Assembly (NCBI GenBank): GCA_934446065.1
Contig: CAKSDP010000004.1
Span: 1 to 64,000, forward strand
Length of the DNA: 64,000 nucleotides
Source of the DNA: an uncultured Eubacteriales bacterium
GTDB taxonomy: Bacteria > Bacillota > Clostridia > Oscillospirales > CAG-272
Direction of reading: 5' to 3'
Below, one piece after another: positions 17,065 to 24,450 of the stretch. A model generated the notes under the pieces. That model worked only from the letters and a program-made list of their open reading frames with translations, searched no databases and was not told where the DNA came from. The translations under genes were made by a program, and so were the position numbers. The stretch's first letter is position 1. The number at the start of each line of letters is the position of its first letter.

Positions 17065-17089
17065 AAGGTTGACCTTTCAGAGGATTATG

Positions 17090-17119
17090 ATTATATTTGA
17101 ACAGTTTCGGATAATACAA
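17090..17119 (-). promoter_or_regulatory. Sigma-A promoter of the Gld-like ABC operon
   Basis: On the minus strand TTGTAT (17114-17119) lies 18 bases from TATAAT (17090-17095). This is about 25 bases before the ATPase start. Confidence 0.6.
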
Positions 17120-17189
17120 TTTTAGCACAGATTTGTAGATAATTCTTGAACTGGGGGATTATATTTTGTATGGGTTCGGTGAACGTGCA

Positions 17190-17636
17190 TTATCTCCGCC
17201 TGCGCGTCAGATAGTTGAGCGGGCGCGAGATGACGGTTATGACCGTGATCCCCGCAGCTATGCCGACGGCAAACTTCAGTGTCTGCATTCCGTAGGCGGC
17301 AGCGGCGGCTCGGTCGGAGCGGAACATTGCGCTCATTGCATAGTAGAGCGGCCCTCCCGGAACGAGCGGTATCATCGACGGGATGAGGAGCACGGTCGCA
17401 GGAGTCCGCAGGATCCGCGCGAACAGCTCGCAGTACGCAGTTCCGGCGGCAGCGGCGCAAACGGAGCAGAGCAGTATTTCGTCCGTGAGATGCGCGCGGC
17501 ATATGAGGTACACCGCCCACACGATACCTCCGCCGACGGAGGCAAACGCGATCTTTTCCTTACGGACGCCGAACAGCAGCGCAAATCCGGCGGTGCTTAT
17601 CACCGCAAGCGCTACGCCACGCAAAAATTCACTCAC
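17190..17636 (-). CDS. Threonine/serine exporter small subunit (ThrE_2/DUF3815 type), orphan
   Basis: The 148-residue product starts with GTG 17636 behind AAAGGGG. Four or five hydrophobic helices and the conserved IPSMIPLVPGGPLYYAM motif (about 86-102) identify the ThrE_2 half of the split threonine/serine exporter family. The larger ThrE_1 (DUF1212) partner usually lies next to it, but none is adjacent here. It may be encoded elsewhere or the subunit may act alone. It has its own promoter. Confidence 0.8.
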   Translation of the reverse strand: MSEFLRGVALAVISTAGFALLFGVRKEKIAFASVGGGIVWAVYLICRAHLTDEILLCSVCAAAAGTAYCELFARILRTPATVLLIPSMIPLVPGGPLYYAMSAMFRSDRAAAAAYGMQTLKFAVGIAAGITVITVISRPLNYLTRRRR

Positions 17637-17668
17637 AACAACTACCCCTTTGCAGTTATATTCATATT

Positions 17669-17697
17669 ATTATATCATAAATCGCGCGTCAATGCAA
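17669..17697 (-). promoter_or_regulatory. Promoter of the ThrE-type gene
   Basis: On the minus strand TTGCAT (17692-17697) and TATAAT (17669-17674) are 17 bases apart, just beyond the rluD terminator. Confidence 0.6.
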
Positions 17698-17711
17698 GGC
17701 GACGCTATACG

Positions 17712-17740
17712 AAAGCGGCCCGTCGGGGGACGGACCGCTT
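17712..17740 (-). terminator. Terminator after rluD
   Basis: On the minus strand AAGCGGTCCGTC pairs with GACGGGCCGCTT (one T-G) around CCCC and is followed by only a short T-run (CTTTC). It begins 4 bases beyond the rluD stop. Confidence 0.65.
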
Positions 17741-17744
17741 GGGC

Positions 17745-18701
17745 TTATAATTTTTCGAGAAGTTCTATGATTCTCACGATGTTTTCGGGAAGCGGCGCTT
17801 CAAAGCGCATGATCTCGCCCGTCCGCGGGTGAGAGAGCGTCAGCGCACGCGCGTGCAGGCACTGACCGTCAAAGAGTCCGCTGTGCCGCCGCTCAAATGC
17901 GGTGCCGTCCCCGCCGTACACGGGATCGCCGAGTACGGGATGACCGATGTAGCTCATGTGCACGCGGATCTGGTGCGTGCGCCCGGTCTCAAGCTTCAGC
18001 GCGAGCGAGGTGAAGCCGGTGTAGCGGCTCTCCACCGTGTAATGCGTGACCGCGCGTTTGCCGCTGGATCTCTGCACAGCCATACGCTTGCGGTCTGTCT
18101 GATGCCGACCGATAGGCGCATCGACCGTGCCGCAGTCGTCGCGCATTCCGCCGATGACTATTGCGAAATACTCGCGGTTCATGCTGTGATCCTCAAGCTG
18201 AGCCGCGAGCGCCGTGTGCGCCGCGTCATTCTTTGCCACGCATATGAGACCGCTCGTCTCCATATCTATCCTGTGAACGATGCCGGGGCGGAGTACGCCG
18301 CCGATTCCCGACAGGCTGTCGCCGCAGTGCCACAGAAGGGCAGACACAAGCGTTCCCGTGTAGTGCCCCGGCGACGGATGCACTACCATGCCGGACGGCT
18401 TGTTTACAACGATGATGTCGTCGTCCTCGTAAACGATATCGAGAGGGATATCCTCCGGCACAGCCTCGCACGACTCAGGCTCCGGTACGAAAATGTCGAT
18501 CACGTCGCCCGCCGCGAGGAGAGTTTTCTTTGAGATCACCACGCCGCCGCGAGTGGCGTTGCCCGCCGTGATCAGCTTTTCGGCGGCGCTGCGGCTGATG
18601 CCAAGTATCCCTGCGATAACGGCGTCTGCACGGCGTCCGTTCTCGCTCTCCGGTACCGTGATCTTTTCGATTGTGCCGCCCGCTTCATTCATCGGATTCA
18701 C
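17745..18701 (-). CDS. rluD: 23S rRNA pseudouridine synthase, RluD family
   Basis: The 318-residue product begins with GTG 18701 behind AAAGGACGG, overlapping the end of lspA; an ATG three codons on is possible. An S4 RNA-binding domain (about 22-75) precedes the catalytic domain with HRIDMETSGL, where Asp146 is the nucleophile, VVNKPSGMVVHPS before it and the late RTHQIRVHM motif. RluD-type enzymes isomerise uridines in helix 69 of 23S rRNA. RlmH, encoded 6 kb away, methylates one of those sites. It is the last gene of the lspA end of the division cluster. Confidence 0.92.
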   Translation of the reverse strand: MNPMNEAGGTIEKITVPESENGRRADAVIAGILGISRSAAEKLITAGNATRGGVVISKKTLLAAGDVIDIFVPEPESCEAVPEDIPLDIVYEDDDIIVVNKPSGMVVHPSPGHYTGTLVSALLWHCGDSLSGIGGVLRPGIVHRIDMETSGLICVAKNDAAHTALAAQLEDHSMNREYFAIVIGGMRDDCGTVDAPIGRHQTDRKRMAVQRSSGKRAVTHYTVESRYTGFTSLALKLETGRTHQIRVHMSYIGHPVLGDPVYGGDGTAFERRHSGLFDGQCLHARALTLSHPRTGEIMRFEAPLPENIVRIIELLEKL

Positions 18702-19203
18702 CGGTTTGACCGTCCTTTGTCGGTGCGGCGCCGCTCTTGCCTGATTTTAAGTCGCCGTAGAGCTTATAGTACATGATCACGGCGATCGGCGCACCGACGC
18801 ACACGAACACGTCGGCGGCGTTGAACACCCATCGCCAAAGCTGCGGAAACGCGCAGAAATCGAGAAAATCCACGACAAATCCGCGGCTCAGGCGGTCGAT
18901 CATGTTGCCGATCCCGCCGCCGGTCACGAGCGCGAGCGAGATGAGAAACAGCTTGTTCTTCGGTCGCCGCGCGATGACGAACACCGCGATTGCGACGATC
19001 AGCACGGTCGATGATATGAGGAACACCCATCTGCTGTCGGAGAGAGAGCCGAACGCCGCTCCGCGATTCTCAACGTAAGTGAATCGGAAAACACCGCGTA
19101 TCACGTCGATCGAGCCGTCGGGCGCGAGCGACGCGAGTGCGAAATATTTTGTTAGCTGGTCGATTACCACCGCGAGTGCGGTGCAGATCAGAAATAAAAT
19201 CAT
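18685..19203 (-). CDS. lspA: Lipoprotein signal peptidase II
   Basis: The 172-residue product has four membrane helices and the family motifs: Asp15 in VIDQLTK, the VENRGAAFG strand (44-52), catalytic Asp103 in GGGIGNMIDR and Asp131 in FNAADVFV. LspA removes the signal peptide of prolipoproteins. The gene lies between divIVA and rluD, an order usual in Firmicutes, and its stop overlaps the rluD start. Confidence 0.95.
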   Translation of the reverse strand: MILFLICTALAVVIDQLTKYFALASLAPDGSIDVIRGVFRFTYVENRGAAFGSLSDSRWVFLISSTVLIVAIAVFVIARRPKNKLFLISLALVTGGGIGNMIDRLSRGFVVDFLDFCAFPQLWRWVFNAADVFVCVGAPIAVIMYYKLYGDLKSGKSGAAPTKDGQTGESDE

Positions 19204-19273
19204 TTTAACCGCCGATAATAATTATCTGAATGTTTTGTGCCGAGAGCTTGAGGGCAAATATCACTCTGCCGCA

Positions 19274-20566
19274 TCAAAGCCCGCTCAGTATGTCGTTTAT
19301 GTCGTTGTCGTCGAAGGATTTGTAAACGCTGTCCACCATCTGATCGGTGTGAGTGCCGTCGCTCGGCGTTCCGGTGTCAACCGTTCCGTCGAACACGGAG
19401 GTCACGATGTCGTCGGTCGCCTCGATCCCGTCAACAAAATCGCTGTCGGAGGAGTACGTGTCATCGTCATCGACCGCAGTGCCTACGAAGTCGTATGTAT
19501 CATCATCCTCGGCTTGTACGGTGTGAGCGGGAGCCGCATCCGCATTTTCGGTGTGCGCTCCGTCGGAGCCGAACAGCTCGGTCATTACTTTTTTGTATTC
19601 CTCGCTGAAGTATCCGTCATGAAACGAACCCGTATCAGCGTTCGCCGGTGCGGGTGCGCTTTGTGCGTCGTCGCTCTCGCGGCGAAAGGAAGATGCGTTG
19701 TCCGATACCGCGTGCTTTGCGGCGGGTGCGGTGTCCGCGTCGCTCGGAGGATTTGCAAGCTCCTCTGCATGGGCGAGGGCATCCGGAGCGGATGCGATCT
19801 CGCGATTTTCGGCGCGTCTGCGGACAAGGGTGATCCGCGATGCGCTGTTCTGAAGCTCCGCTTCAAGCTCGCGGCAGATTGCAGAGCAAGCGTCCTTCAC
19901 GGTTTTTGCGTATTCGGTCGCGCTGTCGCGCAGCTCGATCACGTCGCGCAGTTCGGAGTCGCGGCGCAGCCTTGCTTCGTTCAGTATATCCTCGGCGCCT
20001 GCCTTCGCTGCGGCAAGCATTGTTCCGGATTTCGCCTCCGCGTCGGAGATGATGCTGCGTCGTTCGGTGTTTGCAGCGGAAATGATGTTCTCCGCCTCGA
20101 CCTTCGCGGAATACAGCGCTTTGTCCGCCTCGGACTTCGCCTTGGCAACGGTGCCTTCGGCTTCAGCCCTCGCGCTTGCGAGCAGGGCGTCGGTGTCTTT
20201 CTTGCATTCGCTGCTCATTTCACCCGCGCGGCGGCGCACCTCAGCCATAATGCCTGCGGCAGCATTGCGCGCTTCGCGAATGATGCGCTCGCCCTCGGCT
20301 TTTGCGTCGGCAAGCGTGCGCTCGGCTGCCTCCTTGTCGGCAGAGATCGACTGGAGGTACTCCTCCTCGTGGTTTTTCGCGTCCTTTGCGAGAAGCTCGG
20401 CTGCGGAGACCTTGCGTCTCAGCACCTCGCGCTCCACATCTCCTGCCGCCAAAGCATCTTTGATCTCGTGGAGGAAGCGATCGACCTCCTCGGTGTTGTA
20501 GCCGCGGAAGGACACGGTGAATTCCTTGCGGTCTATATCCTCCGGCAAAAGTATGTTTTCTCCCAT
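19274..20566 (-). CDS. divIVA: DivIVA-family polar/septal protein
   Basis: The 430-residue product starts LLPEDIDRKEFTVSFRGYNTEEVDRFLHEI, which is the DivIVA membrane-binding domain with conserved F and R-G-Y. A long Ala/Glu/Lys coiled coil (about 45-235) follows, then a disordered acidic tail with many Asp, Ser and Thr. DivIVA (about 165 residues in B. subtilis) marks negatively curved membrane at poles and septa. This one is more than twice as long, as in several Clostridia and Actinobacteria. The ATG follows AAGGACGG by 7 bases. Confidence 0.88.
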   Translation of the reverse strand: MGENILLPEDIDRKEFTVSFRGYNTEEVDRFLHEIKDALAAGDVEREVLRRKVSAAELLAKDAKNHEEEYLQSISADKEAAERTLADAKAEGERIIREARNAAAGIMAEVRRRAGEMSSECKKDTDALLASARAEAEGTVAKAKSEADKALYSAKVEAENIISAANTERRSIISDAEAKSGTMLAAAKAGAEDILNEARLRRDSELRDVIELRDSATEYAKTVKDACSAICRELEAELQNSASRITLVRRRAENREIASAPDALAHAEELANPPSDADTAPAAKHAVSDNASSFRRESDDAQSAPAPANADTGSFHDGYFSEEYKKVMTELFGSDGAHTENADAAPAHTVQAEDDDTYDFVGTAVDDDDTYSSDSDFVDGIEATDDIVTSVFDGTVDTGTPSDGTHTDQMVDSVYKSFDDNDINDILSGL

Positions 20567-20595
20567 ATAATATCCGTCCTTATATTTACGGCGCG

Positions 20596-21426
20596 TCAGA
20601 CGTACCGCCTGACTGCAAGCCTTATTCTCGATTTTCTTGTAAGTCCTTCATCGCTGTAAACGATGAATTTTCCGTATCCGCGAACAGTCAGCACGTCTCC
20701 CTCGCGGACATTCTGCGAGGGGGATGCGGCGGGGGTGTACGATACCTCAACCGCGTCGCGCTCGATCAGCTCAAGCGTGTTTGCGCGCGAGAGTCCGGTG
20801 ATCGCCGCAACTACGCAGTCAAGCCGCATTGATGCGACGGTAAGCACGCGCTCTTCAAATTTTCGCTCAAAGCTGAAGTTTTCCGGATCGCCGAGGACAT
20901 CGACGCGCACGGCGTCCGTCGCAACTTTTTTGAGGTTCTCGCAGACAAAATCTGCGATTTTGCCGCTGACGGCGGCGACTGCGCTGTACTTGCCCGTGAC
21001 GAATATGTCGCCTGCGGCAGAGCGGTTCAGCCCGAGAGCCATGAGCGAGCCTAAATAGTCCTTGTGGGAAAGCTCGCGGTGCGTGCTGCCGCAGATCTTC
21101 AGAAGGCGAATGCTCTCGCCGATCTCGGGCAGCGCGGCATCGGGGCCGTATGCAAGCGAGTGCACGTATTGCTCGCGCGCGTCGGAGAAAATGTCGCCGA
21201 CAGGCGCTCCTTCGGCTGCCCACTCGGGCAGGAATACGGCGGCTCTGCGCTCTGCGCCGACAACTCCTCCGAAGAAGAAGAGCGACGGACACGTGCCGCG
21301 CATCCGCGAAAGCTCCGCCTGCTCGGCGGGGGTAAGGAACGAGGAGACAGCCGGCGCATATGTGCTTCGGGCTTCAAGCTCGGCGGCGTGGATCACCGCC
21401 GGCGAATGTTCGTTTTCCTTCATCAT
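20596..21426 (-). CDS. ylmH: YlmH-like S4-domain RNA-binding protein
   Basis: The 276-residue product has the YlmH pattern: FLTPAEQ near residue 30, GGVVGAERRAAVFLP near 53-67, then HRELSHKDYLGSLMALGLNRSAAGDIF. A C-terminal S4 domain covers about 190-250 (LDCVVAAITGLSRANTLELI). YlmH has been connected to rescue of stalled ribosomal peptidyl-tRNA and to division. No good Shine-Dalgarno site precedes the ATG (a second ATG follows at once), so translation may depend on the upstream yggT frame 20 bases away. Confidence 0.87.
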   Translation of the reverse strand: MMKENEHSPAVIHAAELEARSTYAPAVSSFLTPAEQAELSRMRGTCPSLFFFGGVVGAERRAAVFLPEWAAEGAPVGDIFSDAREQYVHSLAYGPDAALPEIGESIRLLKICGSTHRELSHKDYLGSLMALGLNRSAAGDIFVTGKYSAVAAVSGKIADFVCENLKKVATDAVRVDVLGDPENFSFERKFEERVLTVASMRLDCVVAAITGLSRANTLELIERDAVEVSYTPAASPSQNVREGDVLTVRGYGKFIVYSDEGLTRKSRIRLAVRRYV

Positions 21427-21446
21427 GTATCTGTAAATATGCCGCG

Positions 21447-21722
21447 TCAGAACAGCAGCATCTCAAGTATGCCGATGATAAAGAGCGTCACGAGGAACGA
21501 CAGATCGAACGGGAAATTGCGGAGGGAGTCAAATCTGTCGAGGATGCTTCTGACCGGCATGATCACAGGCTCGGTTATGGTGTGGACGAGGCTCTCGATC
21601 GCGCCGCCGCCGAAATCGGGGAACCAACTGAGCAGGGCGCGCACGAGCATCGCGATCTCGAGCACGAGGAATATCCCCGAGACAAAGGTTTTAAGTAGTC
21701 CGAGTACAAGTTCCAAGACCAA
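21447..21722 (-). CDS. YggT family membrane protein
   Basis: The 91-residue product has two hydrophobic helices (about 1-25 and 68-90) around a loop with LLSWFPDFGGGAIESLVHTITEPVI and PVRSILD. This is the YggT core with W-F-P and TEPxxxPxR. Proteins of this family (YlmG) sit with SepF and YlmH and affect division or osmotic behaviour. Confidence 0.88.
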   Translation of the reverse strand: MVLELVLGLLKTFVSGIFLVLEIAMLVRALLSWFPDFGGGAIESLVHTITEPVIMPVRSILDRFDSLRNFPFDLSFLVTLFIIGILEMLLF

Positions 21723-21747
21723 GTGTCTCCTTAAAAAATGTGTAGCA

Positions 21748-21775
21748 AAAAAGGGGGAGCCGTTTAAGTCTCCCC
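21748..21775 (-). terminator. Internal terminator between sepF and yggT
   Basis: On the minus strand GGGGAG and CTCCCC pair around 10 bases and are followed by CTTTTTTGC. It lies between the sepF stop and yggT start, inside the division gene series. It should therefore lower expression of yggT, ylmH, divIVA, lspA and rluD relative to sepF, unless those have another promoter. Confidence 0.75.
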
Positions 21776-21807
21776 AAAGGATGCGTTATGTGATTCTGTG
21801 CGGCTTG

Positions 21808-22380
21808 TCAGATCTCGCCGAACTGAGTTGCGGCGGGAGTCTCCGGCTCGCTTGCGGGAGCCTGTGCCTCGGGCTGCTTCTTTGTTCCGCTCTTGAGCAT
21901 TGCGTCGCCGACATCAACATTGTTGGGCGTGATGACGTATGCGTTGGACGCGATCTTCTTGAGAGAACCGTCGATGGAGTAGGCAACTCCGGACAAGAAG
22001 TCGATAAGTCTGCGCGCGGTCTCCTTGTTGGTGCTCTCGAGATTGAGAACAACGGTGCGCTTGTTGAGCAGGTGGTCTGCGATCTGGGGAACGCTCTCGA
22101 AATGCTCGGGCTTTACAACCTTCATCTCGAGCGCCGTGCCGCCGATGGAGATACCGCCGGATGCCGCAGTGCCGTAGGACGGGGTCGAAACCGTGCCCGT
22201 CGTCGAGGGAGCGGCCGTTCCGGATGCGGGAGCGCTGTATCCGCTACCGTAGCCCATACCGTCGTCCGCGTCGTCTCCTCCGTCAGAGAATACGTCGTAT
22301 CCGTCGTAAATGTCGTCTCCGTACATCTCGTCGTAATTTTCGTCTGATCCGCCTCTTTTGAACTTGTCAATGAGTCCCAT
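21808..22380 (-). CDS. sepF: SepF cell division protein
   Basis: The 190-residue product has an N-terminal membrane helix with the start MGLIDKFKR, then a disordered Asp/Gly/Ser linker (about 10-75). The SepF core (about 83-165) has KVVKPEHFESVPQIADHL, KRTVVLNLE, ARRLIDFLSGVAYSIDG and VITPNNVDV. SepF anchors FtsZ to the membrane and bends it into an arc. In Firmicutes without FtsA, SepF is the main anchor; ftsA is not in this window. Confidence 0.94.
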   Translation of the reverse strand: MGLIDKFKRGGSDENYDEMYGDDIYDGYDVFSDGGDDADDGMGYGSGYSAPASGTAAPSTTGTVSTPSYGTAASGGISIGGTALEMKVVKPEHFESVPQIADHLLNKRTVVLNLESTNKETARRLIDFLSGVAYSIDGSLKKIASNAYVITPNNVDVGDAMLKSGTKKQPEAQAPASEPETPAATQFGEI

Positions 22381-22410
22381 GGCTTACCTCCGGTATATTT
22401 TATTTCTGTA

Positions 22411-23127
22411 TTACAAAGTGTATATTCGTCGTCCGAATATCGATGAGCCGACTCTTACCTCGGTGGCTCCTTCAAGGATTGCCGCCTCAAAGCTGTCACT
22501 CATACCCATAGATAAAACAGGCTCTATTATATTATGCGATTTTTTTGAGCAAATGTCAATGAAAATCTTATAAGTTTCTGCAAAAAATTTGCGTTTTTCG
22601 CTCTCGGAGTCGCAAATCGGCGCCATTGTCATCAGCCCGCGCACTCTGATTGAGTTAAATTCTGCTAAAACTTCCACAAATTCAGAGACCGCTTCCGGCA
22701 TGACGCCGCCTTTCGCTTCCTCGCGCCCGATGTTGACCTCGCAGAGGATGTCGGTGACGATCCCCGCGTCGGCGCTTCTGCGGTCGATCTCCCGCGCAAG
22801 CTTCAGCGAATCAACGGATTCGATCATCGTTACGCGGCCGATAACGTCGCGCACCTTGCGCGTTTGCAGCGTGCCGATCATGCGAAGCTCGACGTGATCC
22901 TTGACCGCGTCGTATTTCTCGAGTATCTCGGACGTGCGGTTCTCGCCGGCGAGTGTCGCGCCGAGAGTGTCCGCCGCAAAAACGATCTCCTCGGCGGGGA
23001 CTGTTTTCGTCGCGCAGAGCAGTCGCACCGAGGCGGTGCCGCCGCGCTTTGCCCGCGCCGCTTCTATACGCTCCATGACCGAGTTGTAGTTGTCGGTGAT
23101 TTCGAGCTGTCTTTCCTTTGTCAGCAT
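22411..23127 (-). CDS. yggS: YggS/PLPBP pyridoxal-phosphate homeostasis protein
   Basis: The 238-residue product has the one-domain alanine-racemase-like barrel: CATKTV with PLP lysine 41, GENR, IGTLQTRK, SVDSLKLA, EVNIGREEAKGG, GLMTMAP, SMGMSDSFEAAI and RVGSSIFG near the end. YggS buffers PLP and influences amino-acid pools, and it is almost always next to sepF in Firmicutes. It looks intact. Confidence 0.95.
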   Translation of the reverse strand: MLTKERQLEITDNYNSVMERIEAARAKRGGTASVRLLCATKTVPAEEIVFAADTLGATLAGENRTSEILEKYDAVKDHVELRMIGTLQTRKVRDVIGRVTMIESVDSLKLAREIDRRSADAGIVTDILCEVNIGREEAKGGVMPEAVSEFVEVLAEFNSIRVRGLMTMAPICDSESEKRKFFAETYKIFIDICSKKSHNIIEPVLSMGMSDSFEAAILEGATEVRVGSSIFGRRIYTL

Positions 23128-23145
23128 AAGATTCCTCTTTCCCGA

Positions 23146-24423
23146 TCAGCCGATCGTTTTCTTGTGGTACAGGTTTTTGCCCTTTGTGACTATCATGTCG
23201 TTCTGCTTCAGGGCAAAGTAATCGTTGCGTCCCGATCCGTCGCCGTCTGCGATATCCGTTGTCTCTCCGGTCACGGTCTCGGCGGGGGTGTCGTCGGTCT
23301 CATCAAAATAATCTGGCGGCGCGGCGATATAATAATCGTCGTATTCGGCGAGAATGTGTATCTTCCGCAGCGACACGGTCGAGCCTTCGAACACATACAC
23401 GCCGGTGGTTCCGCCTACCATTCGTACTGCGTCGCGCGGGATCTTGAAGCCGACGATCTCGCTCATCGTGAGCGAAAGCTCCGTCCGGCGCCCGAGATCG
23501 ACCCCCTCGGGGATCTCGCCGCAGGAGAATACAACTGCATAGCGGTCCCCGCTGCCCGTGACGGCTTCGACCGACAGATCAAATTCGCGGTCAAGCCCGA
23601 CGGCGGTCGCCTTTACCGTGTCGCCGACGGTGAACCTTGCCGCGTCGGTCGATGACATGATCACGCAGGCGTACCATTTGTAGGTCCGAACTATGCGTCC
23701 GCCGCTCTGCGATGAATCGGCGGCGGGCGTCGCAATGAGTGAGTCAAGCGTATCCGGCGTGAGCGACAGCGCCGCTTTTGCGGTGAATATGTCCTCGTAG
23801 CCGTCGCACGATGAGAAGTACCACCCGCTGACCGGCGCGTAAACCGTTCCGGCGGCAGTGCCGAGCGACGACAGGATCTCCTGCTCGCGCGCCTTAAGCG
23901 ATTCGCTGAGCGTGGCGGAGTCACCGTTCGCGATATCGCGCCTTGCGGACAGGGCGCATATTTTCGACGCGAGTGTGGGGGCTGCCCCAAGCTCGCCGTT
24001 TTTGACTGAGGATTTCAGCGACAGTATAGCCTCGCGCAGATCCTTTGCTGCCGATGACGATGCCGCGCCGGTCTTGCCGTCTATTATCTTCTGCTGCTCG
24101 CGAACAAGCTCAAGTTCATTCAGCAGCTCCGGCGAGACTGAGGAGTACAGAGACGCGACATTTTCGCCCTTCGTGATCTTCTCCCCGTCGGAGACCGACG
24201 GCACCGCAACGCCCGCCGCTCCTCCGAGCGCGGTCTCGTCGCGGAATATGTACGCGTCAAACGCGCTGCTCAGCGAGTATGTGTCGAGCACCGCAGGCAT
24301 TGTTTCAATCTCGCGCTGCGTGCCCTTGTACAGGTGGTAGCTGATGTACAGCGCCAACAGCACACACGCGATCACGGCGAGGACATACGTCCCCACGCGG
24401 CGAAGATATTTTCGGTCGAGCAT
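23146..24423 (-). CDS. HlyD-like membrane-fusion protein
   Basis: The 425-residue product has one membrane helix (about 11-31, YVLAVIACVLLALYISYHLY). A barrel-sandwich and alpha-helical region with SDGEKITKGENVASLY follows, reading like half a lipoyl/biotinyl-type motif. A second barrel part (VYAPVSGWYFSS), a beta domain and a C-terminal domain ending VTKGKNLYHKK come last. Such proteins commonly precede yggS-sepF in Clostridia, without an obvious transport partner. I infer an envelope role linked to division. The ATG follows AAGGAGG. Confidence 0.75.
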   Translation of the reverse strand: MLDRKYLRRVGTYVLAVIACVLLALYISYHLYKGTQREIETMPAVLDTYSLSSAFDAYIFRDETALGGAAGVAVPSVSDGEKITKGENVASLYSSVSPELLNELELVREQQKIIDGKTGAASSSAAKDLREAILSLKSSVKNGELGAAPTLASKICALSARRDIANGDSATLSESLKAREQEILSSLGTAAGTVYAPVSGWYFSSCDGYEDIFTAKAALSLTPDTLDSLIATPAADSSQSGGRIVRTYKWYACVIMSSTDAARFTVGDTVKATAVGLDREFDLSVEAVTGSGDRYAVVFSCGEIPEGVDLGRRTELSLTMSEIVGFKIPRDAVRMVGGTTGVYVFEGSTVSLRKIHILAEYDDYYIAAPPDYFDETDDTPAETVTGETTDIADGDGSGRNDYFALKQNDMIVTKGKNLYHKKTIG

Positions 24424-24450
24424 ATGTGCCTCCTTCCGTTTGATCGTGAT

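Noticed and set aside
19079..20659. 526-codon plus-strand frame antisense to divIVA
   Set aside because: Cys/Gly-rich shadow of the coiled-coil coding sequence; no family match.
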